Origin: Congeria kusceri
Lineage: Eukaryota; Mollusca; Bivalvia; Myida; Dreissenidae
DNA length: 64,000 nt
Direction of reading: 5' to 3'
NCBI GenBank assembly: GCA_027627225.1
Contig: CM051024.1
Span: 40,045,225 to 40,109,224, forward strand
Shown here: positions 1-12,500 of the stretch, piece by piece
How positions within the stretch are numbered: the stretch's first letter is position 1
Layout of the letters: the number at the start of each line of letters is the position of its first letter
Notes under the pieces: generated by a model
The model's database searches: none
Told to the model about the DNA's origin: nothing
What the model saw: only the letters and a program-made list of their open reading frames with translations
Program-made: the position numbers and the translations under genes

Positions 1-682
1 CACCATTAAAACATCTAGTAGAAGGGGGACGTTCTACGTCATGAAGTTGTCTGCCCCTTTATCGATATGTATTATTAACTTTCTATTTCGTTTAGTAAAC
101 TAATTAGAAAACACTTGTTAACATATTTTAAGTTATAGAAATGCAAATCCGTAAGTCTAAGACAATTTTCGTTAAAATAAGTATACATACACAGGCTTTT
201 CCCCAGGATTTTGCTAGGCACAGGGACAAATAGCCGCGGTTGGGGGTGGGTACCCCCTTCCATGTTCGATTTTTTTTTGTACTTTTTATGTGTACTAAAT
301 CAAAATCTACAGTACTTTAGAGCTAACACATGCACAAACTTTTAATAGTTTTTTTTACTCTCTTTTGTTTCCCAATGACATAACATAATCATAAAATTCA
401 CACACAATAAAATGTATCAAAGAAACACAACACAAGTGGCAAAAGTAATGTAACCTGGAAATAGATAATGACACACTTTACCTAAATGTATACCTCTTTC
501 AATGAAGTAATTGGCATATTATCACAAAATTATCAGAAATGACTTTAAACAAAGCTTTATTTTATACCTCATTTCGTGTCTGAAATGTTCAGGTCTTGTT
601 CAGGTCTTCCACTATCCAACACTTATATCCAACACAAACATTTGATTTTAGTGCAAGCCCTGTACACAAATTTTGAAAACTG

Positions 683-890
683 TCATTCATGGTTTTTGCT
701 GGTGCCACACGTCCACCCACATGTTGATGAGGCCTTAACGTCCATGGTACTAAAAAGTTGTTCCTCTGAGAAGAGGTCCTTGGGTGAAGGCTGCCAACAA
801 AGCATTAAGAACTTTGTTGGAGGGACATGATCTGTATTGTTCATCTTGTTCATGGTTGAGAATCCCGTCAATATCTGCCAAAAAAATTAA
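683..890 (-). other. Possible terminal exon, unrecognised
   Basis: The minus strand has an acceptor-like TTTTTTTGGCAG near 890, followed by an open frame with ILTGFSTMNKMNNTDHVPPT and later PKDLFSEEQLFS, ending at 683. No family is recognised. It could belong to a gene continuing beyond the left edge or be chance. Confidence 0.15.
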
Positions 891-936
891 CATTTTTTTG
901 TGTGCTGCACACGTTTAATTAAACTGTACAAATGAA

Positions 937-987
937 AGGTTTAAAGTAGATGACTAGACTTAGGTTTAAAGTAGATGACTAGACTTT
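937..987. repeat. 25-bp tandem duplication
   Basis: AGGTTTAAAGTAGATGACTA plus five bases occurs twice in direct succession. The surrounding 1-2180 holds no recognisable gene or element. Confidence 0.9.
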
Positions 988-2179
988 AGGCTCTATGCTT
1001 CATGTTTCTGTACATGCTGGTCAAACAGACTGCAGCGTCAGAGCCACAGACTCAATTGCTGCATCATTTTGTCTTAAAAAAAAATTTGCAGTTCCTCCTA
1101 AGTTAGACTAGATATAGATCTAATGCTGTCATTTCATATTTGGCATTTCATTATAAAAATAGAAATATACACTTCGCCTGTAAACAAATTCAATGTAGTA
1201 GATCTAAAGTGAAAATGTATGATATAAGACTGTCTTATATACTAAGACTGATTGACCACATTTCTAACACATTGCCTCAACATTACATCATGCTAATTTA
1301 CTTATGCAACAACATGCTGGTGGGAAACATTTTCTATGCATGTCAGTGGTCATCTCCAACGATTCTCTAAAGCACCCTTTAGCGGTTGAACATTCATTAA
1401 CAGGTAATGCAAACTCAATTGCTAACTGAACTGGAAAGTCATTAATCTGCTGCTGACTATAATCAAAACACACAGATGCCGAAAATTACCACATGCTGTT
1501 TATCACCTTTAACACTCTGACACTTGGGTTACAACACTGTGTAACTCGCTAGCTGGTTTGATAAGATCGGTACATGGCTAAAAATGGCGGACAACACCAA
1601 CGTGAGTTCTCATTCTTTGTATAATATTTCTAACGTTTCAACGTGAAATCTGTTCAAGCGACAGCCAGTACGGAACCACCACATGTGTCCCCAATTCAAT
1701 AAAAAAAAAGATTTAAATAAGAAAATATTACCAACTGTACAAGTTAAGCCTGTTACAGATTTACTTGTAAATGAACACAAGAGAAAACTGACATAATTTA
1801 AAACGTTTATCTTTAACACAGTAGTTTACAACAACAAATAATTTACAAAATATAACACACAATTATGTGCAATTAACATGCCTAACCATCTGTTGCAGCA
1901 CAATTATAAAATCACCATCTAGTAATAAATCAAAACGCAACAAATTGAAATAAATAAATGGAAATTATAATGTTTTTCTAAATAACCACTTTCTCTTTTA
2001 ATAGTTATAAGACGAACTATTTAAAGTAACTGTCATGGTTTGAAAACAAAAATGTCTAATCAGTCTAAGCAACCCATGCCTTACTCTACTGTACATTTTA
2101 ACAAGAGATGTTTGTAAAACATGTATGCCCCCGACTTGCAGCCAAGCTGTGAATATGTGCAATTGGTAGGAGATTTTTT

Positions 2180-2805
2180 TAATATGCAATCCCAAGCGAG
2201 GTCTCGATATATGGTATCTATGTATGAAGTTTCATTAAAATATCTCGATGCGTTCTAAAGTTATTGAGCGGAAACCGTTTTTCTATTTTTAGTAATGGTT
2301 ACCTTGACCTTGACCCCTCCCACCCCATATGAAATCCCAAGTGAGGTGTCAATATAAGGTATCTATGTATGAAGTCTCATTAAAATATCTCGATGTGTTC
2401 TCAAGTTATTCAGCGGAAACCGTTTATCTATTTTTAGCAATGGTGACCTTAACCCCACCCACCCCATATGCAATCCCAAGCGAGGTCTCAATATACGGTA
2501 TCTGTGTATACAGTTTCATTAAAATATCTCGATGCGTTCTCAAGTTATTGAGCGGAAACCGTTTTTCTATTTTTAACCACGGTGACCTTGACCTTTGACC
2601 TGTTGACCTCAAAATGTATAGGCGTCTTCCTTTCCTCCCAAGTTACCAGCATACCAACTTTCATGATCGTAGGTCAAAGCGATTTCTAGATATCGTGCGG
2701 AAACGAAATGGTTTACGGACAGACCGACCATCCGACCGACTGACAGACCGACCGACAGGTGCAAAGCAAGATACCCCCACTTCTTCGAAGGGCGGCATAA
2801 TAATT
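2180..2805. repeat. Composite tandem-unit element A
   Basis: Three units of about 139-145 bp (starts near 2184, 2329 and 2468) share CAATCCCAAGCGAGGTCT, TTTCATTAAAATATCTCGA and GAGCGGAAACCGTTTTTCTA. They are followed by a different tail containing GACCGACCGACA (2713-2760) and GGGCGGCATAAT. There is no coding potential. The same unit recurs at 11130-11965. Confidence 0.85.
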
Positions 2806-3211
2806 ATAGTTTACATTTTCTAAAAATGTATGTTTGTTTATATTAGGAATGACATTGACACAGAATTTAAACCGCGATTTAGTGCAAAATATATGAACAG
2901 GTAGGTTTAGTAGCGTCATTATTCATTATTGACAGTATATGCTGTGAAACACAACATATAATACACGTTTCCCGATCTGGTCAGTTTAGCATAGTCTTCC
3001 TGTATTCAAATATGTAAACAGACTCTAGGTTGATAAACAATTTACATGGTTGACAATAATTTTTTGGCACAAGAAAAAGTTTAATGTGTTGTTGTAAAAG
3101 TATGTACATGCATTACAATGAGAAAAAATATTCAATTATTTACTTCGTACAAAGAAAAATATTTATAAAAATCTTGAATAGCAATAAATGTCAGTGACTA
3201 TACATACATGA

Positions 3212-3276
3212 TGTCTAGGTTGGCGCTAAGAAATCTGAACTAGTGTCTAGGTTGGCGCTAAGAAATCTGAACTAGT
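3212..3276. repeat. 32-bp tandem duplication
   Basis: GTCTAGGTTGGCGCTAAGAA plus twelve bases occurs twice in direct succession. It lies downstream of the RAD52 stop in what may be 3' UTR or flank (2806-3480). Confidence 0.9.
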
Positions 3277-3480
3277 AGCCAACAAAAGTTGATTTTGCAA
3301 AGAAATCCCATTATTGGGAAATATTTTCAGAAAATATGCTTCATGTTTAAATATTTTCCAAAAATTTTAGTAGTCAAATAGAATTTTTCGTAGCCAATTA
3401 GAAAGTTTAGGTGCCAATGGCTATTTTGGCTACTGGTAGTGATAACAGAGTGTAACATGTATAAAATCAAGGCTACATAG

Positions 3481-3524
3481 TCAAGAGGCATCAGTTCTTC
3501 TCCTTTTTGCTGCTACTGACGAAT
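3481..3524 (-). CDS. RAD52: RAD52 terminal coding exon
   Basis: This 44-nt exon encodes [14 protein letters not shown] and then TGA. The phase-1 junction from the previous exon restores Asp. The basic KRRRTD end parallels the basic C terminus of vertebrate RAD52. Confidence 0.85.
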
Positions 3525-6500
3525 CTGGAAAAATGATACAAAATGTTAACTGTCAATAAACGAACTTAAAACTAATGATGATTATTACCACCACAAACTG
3601 CTTTGACATATATAATGAAGTTCAATTGTGACCTTGACCTTTAGAAGATAATCGGTCGGTCATGTCAGTGACACATCATCTGGTCATCGGAAATAAAAAG
3701 ACTGCAGAAATAGGAAAATCATTTCAGGCTTTTAGAAGTTATGAAGTGAAAACAAAATATGTATGTATGGATGGAGAAGTGGACATACGGATAGACGTAC
3801 CAGCACACGTGAATTCTTTATACCGGTACTCCAAACTTTTCACACAAAAAATCATGGTTTAATAAAAATAATTCTGTAATTCTGACTTGGCATTTTTCAA
3901 TAACGTTACAACCTCATGTAACTATGCCGTTTGACTGCCATTATACAAACTTATATAAGACTAACATACATATATACAAATTACAATGATTTACTTTGAA
4001 TATATTTCATTGTTTTCATATGTTTTCTTATGCACCCCCTTTTGGAATGACAAATCAAATGCAGTAACCAAAATCTACTAAACCTACCAAACACTTTTAA
4101 TAAAACAAAACGGTCATTTGGAGGGAAATTCATTTTCTATAAATCAGGTATTTAACATGTACATACATGTAAGTACGATATTAAATACTACCTGATACAG
4201 TCCTGGGAATCGCAAATGGCTTGGAAGAATCTGGTCTTCTTAGAGGTCCACTTCCTGTTAAAGGTTTCTGATGCTGAAGAGCTATCTGATTAGAGGTAGG
4301 ATTGGTAGATTCATATTGTTGTCTGCTGGATACAGATGTCGTCTGCTGGGCTGGAGGGTTTGATATTTGTTCTGCATCAAGCTCTATAGACTGGCTCCAA
4401 AATGATATCTCTTCTGTGAAGGAAAGTAAAGGCAAATCAGTAATTGTATCGGGGCCCACACAGTGATTTACCAAACAAGCAAATGGCTAAACAAGAGCTG
4501 TCTCAGGAAAGCGCACTCAAATATTCACACCTCTTTGTCAGAGTTATGGGCCTTGGTCAGTGACCTTACATAATAACCCCGAAGACATGTGTGAATTTTC
4601 AACTGAATATCTGTAGTACCTATAGAGATATTCAATATCTGTACAGAGATATGTACTTGCACGCAAACATTTAATCTGAATATATCTAAGTATAAAAGGG
4701 GGCATAATTCTGCTAAAATGCAGGTCACACTTATGGGCCTTGGTCAATGACCTAACATAATGACCCCGAAGACGTGTGAAGTTTTAATTCAATATCTGAA
4801 GTAGATATAGAGATATGAACTAGTCTAATGTATAAATAAATAAGACGTTTACTGCAAATGTAGTGCTTCTTTTTAGATAGGGCTAAATTCGCTGTAACGT
4901 CTCATCGCCGAATGGCATTTTACATGGTGTAAAACAGAAAGATTAAAATTTCATAAATTTCCATTATTTGCGACAATAAAGTTATCCGTCAACGTATTTA
5001 ACTTAAACAACACCTTAACTGCTTAACATATGCCGAAATTTACCTAGGACATGCATTTAATTACAATTTAAACCTGTGTATTAATCTACTACAGTTGTGT
5101 ACAGATCGCCATATTGGCATTCTTGTTTACCACTTTATTCCCTTCAACCAATCGAAACGACGCATCGATTTATTTATAGAAATGTTCTAGGCAACTGACC
5201 AATGGAATGACACAATCCTTAAAGTCTAGCAGAATATCAATCAATGTGTACTCAACGACGGATATCGAGATTTAGTTTAAAATGCATATGTGTGTAGGTT
5301 TAAATTGCTGATACATCCAAAATGGAGGTGTTAACGTATAAGTATTTATGAAACATTATTGCGGAATAAATTCTCTTTGCAGGTATGTAATTCACTTTAG
5401 ATCTAGAATTGCCACATGAGTGACGGATATACCCCTACAATATGGCCTTGTCACAAAACTATGGCATCCATTCGAAAGAAATGGACAAAGACAGAATGCT
5501 TTAATTTGTGAATGGTCAGCAGTATATTTAGAAACATTTAATTTCAATAGGAGCCATAACTCTGTCAACATTTAGTGGTTTGTAACCAAAGTTGAACTTG
5601 ATTTGTATTTTATTATGTTACACGTATGTACTAAAAATAATCTAAATATGTGAAGCTTTTCATGAGTTATTGTCCATGTTTTTCGGGAATTTAAGTCAAA
5701 AAGGGGCCATAACTGTGTCAAAATTTAGTGGTTTGTAACCAAAGTCGAACTTGACCTGTATTTGATGATGCTACACATGTGTACCAATAATTATTTAAAA
5801 ATGTCAAGCCATTGTTCAGTTATCGTCAGGAAACCATGTTTTGGGGGAATTTAAGTCAAATAAAGGGCCATAACTCTGTTAAAATTTAGTGCTTTTTACC
5901 CAAAGTCGAACTTGACCCGTATTTTATGATGCTACACATGCATACCAATAATTATTTGAATACGTCGAGCCATTCTTGAGTTATCTTCTGGAAATCATGT
6001 TTTTGGGGAATTTTAAGTCGAAAAGGGGCCATAACTCTGTCAAGATTTATTGGTTTGTAACCAACATCGAACTTGACCTGTATTCTATGATGTTACACAT
6101 GTGTACCAAACATTATTTGAATATGTCAAGCTTTTCTCGAGTTACCATCCGGAAACCAAAAACCAACAGACCGACAAGCTCACTCCTACATACCTCCCCT
6201 AAACTTAGTTTGTGGGGGTATAAATATACATGCTAACCATGCCATTTCAGCGCATAAAAGTAGCGACAAAATTTGGTCGCTGCAATATGTGTTATATAAA
6301 GGAGAAATTTCCACCACATAAATGGTCCTTCAGCCATTAGGCGCTCCTGGCTACTATTGCCCATATAAAAAATAGCTCAACATTCACCCAACATCTAACA
6401 AGTTATGCTAAGATATTAACTTGTTGCACGCAAACCTTAACCTGAATTTTCTAAGGAGAAAAAGTGGCATAATTCTGCTAAATCGCAGGTCAAAGTTATG

Positions 6501-9500
6501 GGCCTTGGTCAGAGACCAAAAATAATGACACTGAAGACATGTGTGAATTTTTTCAATTGAATATCTGTAGTAGTTACAGAGATATGTACTTGCACGCAAA
6601 CCTTAATCTTAATTTTCTAAGTACAAAAAGGGGCATAATTCTCTTAAATGCTAGTCACAGTTATGGGCCTTGGCCAGTGACCTTATATAATGACCCCGAA
6701 GACTTGTGTGAAGTTTTAATTAAATATCTGTAGTAGATAAAGAGACACAAACTTGTTGCACGCAAACCTTAGCCAGAGCATTATCCTGACGCCAACGAAT
6801 GGGTGAGTAGAACAGTTTAGACTTTTCCGTGAATAGTCGAGCAAAAAACTGAATATCTGGCGAAAGAAAATAACGTTTGGTTTCAATTATTTCTTTGTAG
6901 GAATCTTTTAGTCAAAATAAGCATGTGTTCACTAAAGTAAGGCAAGTCTGACTAAGCCAAATGTTCATCCTGGAACGCCCTGTGCATAATTGTATTTAAT
7001 ATCTTCATGTAGTTTCCATTCCAACAATGGCCCACCACAAAATCTATAATGTTTTAATTAAAAATCAGTCTAGAAGATTTTAGCACCATATGTTTCTGTA
7101 ATAATTAATATAAAAGGATACAATACCAAATGTTCATGAACAACATTTACTACCTTCGCAAAATTGTTAAAGAAGAGCCATATTTCTTGCAATAGGCATG
7201 CTGAATCTTTCTATAATACAAACTTATAGGGAAAGATCTAGAGTAAAATGGCAGGGTGCTGCACCCTGCACCTTTCTGATTCCCCCCTGCTGCCCCTCTG
7301 GGCTAGTCAACAAAAAAATGTTCAATATCTTTTAAAATTTAATATATTTTTGCAAATATTCAATGACAAATGAATAGGTGCTTAAAAAACCTTAATTACA
7401 AGCATTAGATTAATAAATACCCTGGATTCAGCAAATTATTAGAAAATATCAACAGACTGGTCGGGATTTGCACCCTGCTCCATTTTAGCAACACCCTGTA
7501 CATTTTGTGATCCTGGATCTTTCCCTAAAACTTACCAAAATTATCTTCCGCCACGAGGCCATCACCCTGTAGTATCTCTGCGGGTGGAGTGGAGGTATTT
7601 GACCTTGGCTGGTAACCTTCTGGGTGAGGGCTAGAGGTCAACAGTGGGTTAAAGGCAGGTGTGGAGGTTGCAATAGGAGCACCTAAAAAATCCAAATTCA
7701 TATATAAGTGAACTTTATTGATATGGTTTCTTAAAGGTCAGACTGTGGAGAATTTGAGCTACTAGTTGTGGCAAGTTGTAACTTGCCACAACTCACCTGT
7801 TGTCATGCAGATCTTGTACACATGTTGTTCTATATTGCAGTGATGTCTTCTTATGTCGTCTTATGTTACCAGAACTCGCCAGGTTTAAAATTCTCGCCGC
7901 TTCTAGATGACTTTTTCTCATACACTTGTCAAAGGCATGTCTAAGGAATCTTGCGCACCCTTGAACACATTCCGTAGACATTCCTTCACGTGTCGTAGCG
8001 TTTGGCCGTATGTTAGTGTCTATGACATAACACAAGTTTGCTGCGAGTTAGGGAGACTTGCATACAACATATGCTTGTGCACATGTCGTCACAATTGTAC
8101 AGACTCGTCCACACTCGTACATTCTCGAAGACAAGTCTTCAATTGTTGAAAGACATCCTACGCATATCGTACTAATATGTAGAAGAGAACTCGAACAAGC
8201 TGCTCCACTTTACGAGAGTTATAACTCGCCCAAACTTGTAAAAACTTGAAGCTAACATTCGCAACATGGTGACAGGGCCTTATAAATATATACTCAACCA
8301 AAAAATAAACTTTCGAAAATTATATGCCAAATTGTTACGTTCCGTCAGAGAGGTACACGCATAAATACATGGTTATTGTGAAATCCTCCTACTTAGCACA
8401 ATCAACAATTTAATCCCATCTAATCCTAGCAGATTCATAAGACAAACGTATACAGAAATAACAGAAGATTTTATTCAAATCTATTCAATCGTTTAAACGT
8501 TATCTACATTCAAATAAGCGAAAGTTTCTTTTTTGGTTCAGTATATATGTTTAGATTTTTTCATATAAAACATTTCATACCAAGCCCCATGGCTACAATA
8601 GTTCTCAAATCTCAAACTTATTCTCAAATTAACAAATTGACCAATGCAATCCATTGTTAATATGAGGCGCGTCATGGAAAAAACCGGTCTTAATGCATGT
8701 CCGCACAGGCTAATCCAGGATGGCACTTTCCGCCTACAGTGGATTTATGTTTAGAAAATGTTTAGATGTCTTGAAACAGAAAATACCATAAAAGAAGAAA
8801 GTGCCATTTCGGATTAGCCAGTGCGGACTGCACAGGCTGATCCGGGGCGACACTTTACGCACATGCATTAAGCCCAGTTTTCCCACAACACGCCTCATAT
8901 GTGCTTTATATTTCATTGGGTCATATTTTAAGTCAAGCGTAAGTCCAAGTTTGAGTACTTTCGTAGTCTGGGCCCAGAGCCATCAGTGGAAGTGATGAAA
9001 ATCTATACAATCTACTACAAGGCCACAGTCTAACCGAGAACACACGTCACCAATCTATAAACACTACAAATTCTAAACACATGTAGTTCAGACTTAACTG
9101 CTGAAAAAGAGTGTATGCTATTTTCTGAAGCTGGCAATGACGAATACAGAAACCAAACACACACACACTCACCTACATCTTCTGGACTCGAGTTTTTCTG
9201 TTTCTCAAGGTTTCTCTGGAATTCGAGCTGTTTCATCTGCTTGAGCATCATCCTCTCCTGCTTTGACATCTCTGTTGTATTTCTGTGAACAAAAATATCG
9301 AACTCAAAGCTCCATATGATCATTGAGTAAAAACAATAACAAAACTGATAGGGCAAACAGATTCACACAGTTTAACAAAAGGTTTAGCTTTAAAATATCT
9401 TAAATCTGACTGTCAAGTCAAAGACTAACAAATTAATTTATTCTCCTGCCACATAACAGGCAATTCAATTAAAATAATATTTTTCTTTAATATTATCTAA

Positions 9501-12500
9501 CTGTTAAATTTTATAAACTGCATGAAGTTATTGCAGTGAAGAAACAATGGGATACAATTCAATTAATTGTTTAGTTTCTTCACATAGAAATGACTGCTAC
9601 CCTGGTGTGGGGCTATTAGTTTCCATCTGATATGCAGCTGTCAGATTTGGTCCAGAATTCGTCTTTATTTCTGCTTCTCTTTTATCATTACCAACTTCCT
9701 CCATTTCTGCCATGCTTCGCGATCTCCTCTGCATAAGTCGCACCGAAGTTTCAGGCAATTTTACCGGCTTGCTATTCATTTCAGACTTTCTAAGGTCAAT
9801 ATTTGAGGCACCAGGGTATTCACAGTTTTCTTTGTTTTCATTTATGGATTGAGGCTGATTTCTTTCTTTGGCCTCATTAGTCACTTGGGGGTAATTGTTA
9901 TTGTATCCACTGAGGTTAGGTTCCACCTTAGGCACACAGTTCTGCTGCAGTACATTCACAATGTGCGACACAGCCTCTGACTGGTTGTTGCGGTTTCTCC
10001 TCACGTCTGCTGCTTCCAGACTGGCCCTCCGAGCCTGCTGTATGTTGGCATCTATCTCAGAATGCTTCATTTCCTGGAGATCATATTGTTCTGTAGGCTG
10101 CAAAGTAACATGAAGCTTCCCTAAATATCATAACATAAGGAAAGTCTTAACTTAAGTAATACTTCAGTAAAATGTTAAATACCAGTACACTGTTAATAAT
10201 TAATATGCCAAAATCAATATGAGGTGTGTCGTGGGAAACCCGGGCTTAATGCATGTTCGTAAAGTGTCGTCCCTGATCAGCCTGTGCAGTCCGCACACGC
10301 TAATCCAAGACGGCACTATCTGCTTTTTTTTTATTTATGGTATTTTCTGTTTCAAGGATGTCTCTTCTAAACATAAATCCACTGTAGGCGGAAAGTGTTG
10401 TCCTGGATTAGCATGTGCGGACTGCACAGGCTAATCCGGGACGACACTTTACGCACATGCATAAAGACCGGTTTTCCCACAACACGTCTCATCTAGTTTT
10501 GGCTTTTCTTTTTTACAATATGGTAAAATGGTAAGAAGCATCAGTTGAATCATAACCAGAATAAAACCCTTTAATATCAAATATGTTTTAAACGAAACAC
10601 AGACTAGTGAAGGTTAATACATATGTAAACAAGACACTGTGTTCGATAAACACAGATGCCCCCGCTTGGTGCTGGATATTTGAAGTCCAAATTAGGTCAA
10701 GGTCAAAGTGAGGTTGGGTGGTATGGTTGTATTAGGAATGGTCATAAGCAACAATTGTGTAAATATCCAAGTGCTGTAGTAAGCAGTGTTGGTGCTAGAC
10801 AAAACGATAAAATCTAGTAAACCTCATACAAACAGACGGATGAACAGGACAATCTCTATATGCCTATATCATTTATATTTGCCAATATTCAATGACAAAT
10901 GAATAGATTATGCTTAGATTAACCTGAATTACATACACTAGACTAAAATATACCTGGATTTAGCAAATATATAGAAAATGTTAACAGATTGGTCGTTATT
11001 TCCATCCTGTTCCTTTTTAGCAGCACCCTGTACCTTTTGTGTACCTAGATGTTTCCCTACTGGTACATAACCAAATGTATTTATAATAAACAAGAGGGCA
11101 ACGATGGCCCTAGGTCGCTCACCTGATATCTATGTATGAAGTTTCATTAAAATATCTCAACAGGTTTTCAAGTTATTGAGCGAAAACTGTTTTTCTATTT
11201 TGAGTAACAGTGACCTTTACCTTGACACCACCCACCACATACGTAAAGCAAGGTCTTGATATAAGGTATCTACGTATGAAGTTTCATTAGAATATTTCAA
11301 TGGGTTCTTAAGTTACTGAGCATAAACCGTTTTTCTACTTTTAATAATAGTGACCTTGACCCCACCCACCCCATAAGCAAACCCAAGTGAGGTCTCGATA
11401 TAAGATATGTGTATTAAGTTTCATTAAAATATCGCAATGCTTTCTCAAGTTATTGAGCGGAAACCGTTTTTCTATTTTCAGTAACAGTGACCTTGACCCC
11501 ACCCACCCCATATGCAATCCCAAACAATGTCTCAATATAAGGTACTTATGTATTAAGTTTCATTAAAATAGCTCAATGCATTCTCAAGATATTTACCAGA
11601 AACCATTGTTCTATATTTAATAACAGTGACCTTGACCTTGACCCCACCCACCCCATATGCAATCCCTATCAGGGTCTCAAAATAATGTATTTATGTATTA
11701 AGTTTCATTAAAATATCTCAATGCGTTCTCAAGATATTGAGCGGAAACCGTTTTTCTATTGTTATGAACAGTGACCTTGACCTCTCCCACCCCATATGCA
11801 ATCCCATGTGAGGTGTCAATATAAGGCATCTATGTATTAATTTTCATTAAAATATCTCAATGCGGTCTAAAGTTATTGAGCGGAAACCGTTTTTCCATTT
11901 TTAGTAACAGTGACCTTGACCCCACCCATCCCATATGCAGTCCCAATCGAGGTCTCAATATAACGTTTTAACCAAATATCAAACCTCTGGGCCTTGTGGT
12001 TCAGAGAAGAATTTTTAAATCATTTTGCCATTTACGTCTATATAAACCATGTGAGCCCCTGGGTGTGGCCAGTTTTGACCCCAGGGGCACCACTTGAACA
12101 ATCTTTGTAGAGGACCACTATACAAAGTTACATACCTAATATGAAACCTCTAGGCCTTGCAGTTTCAGAGAAGAAGATTTTTAAAATCATTTTGCTATTT
12201 AAGTCTATATAAACCATGTGAGCCACGGGGTGTGGCCAGTTTTCACCCCAGGGGCATCATTTGAACAATCTTTGTAGAGGACTACTATACAATGTTACAT
12301 ACCAAATATGAAACCTCTGGGCCTTGTGGTTTCAGAGAAGAAGATTTTTAAAGTCATTTTGCTATTCAAGTCTATATTAACCATGTGACCCCCCAGGGTG
12401 TGGCCAGTTTTCATCCCAGGGGCATCATTTGAACAATCTTTGTAGAGGACCACTATACAATGTTACATACCAAATATGAAACCTCTAGGCCTTGCGGTTT

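Noticed and set aside
7793..8149. 80-residue ORFs on both strands
   Set aside because: They lie in a RAD52 intron within a probable MITE, and their composition reflects recurring ACTCG motifs.
9030..9356. 108-residue ORF as an independent gene
   Set aside because: Its central part is RAD52 exon g and its ends are intron read-through.
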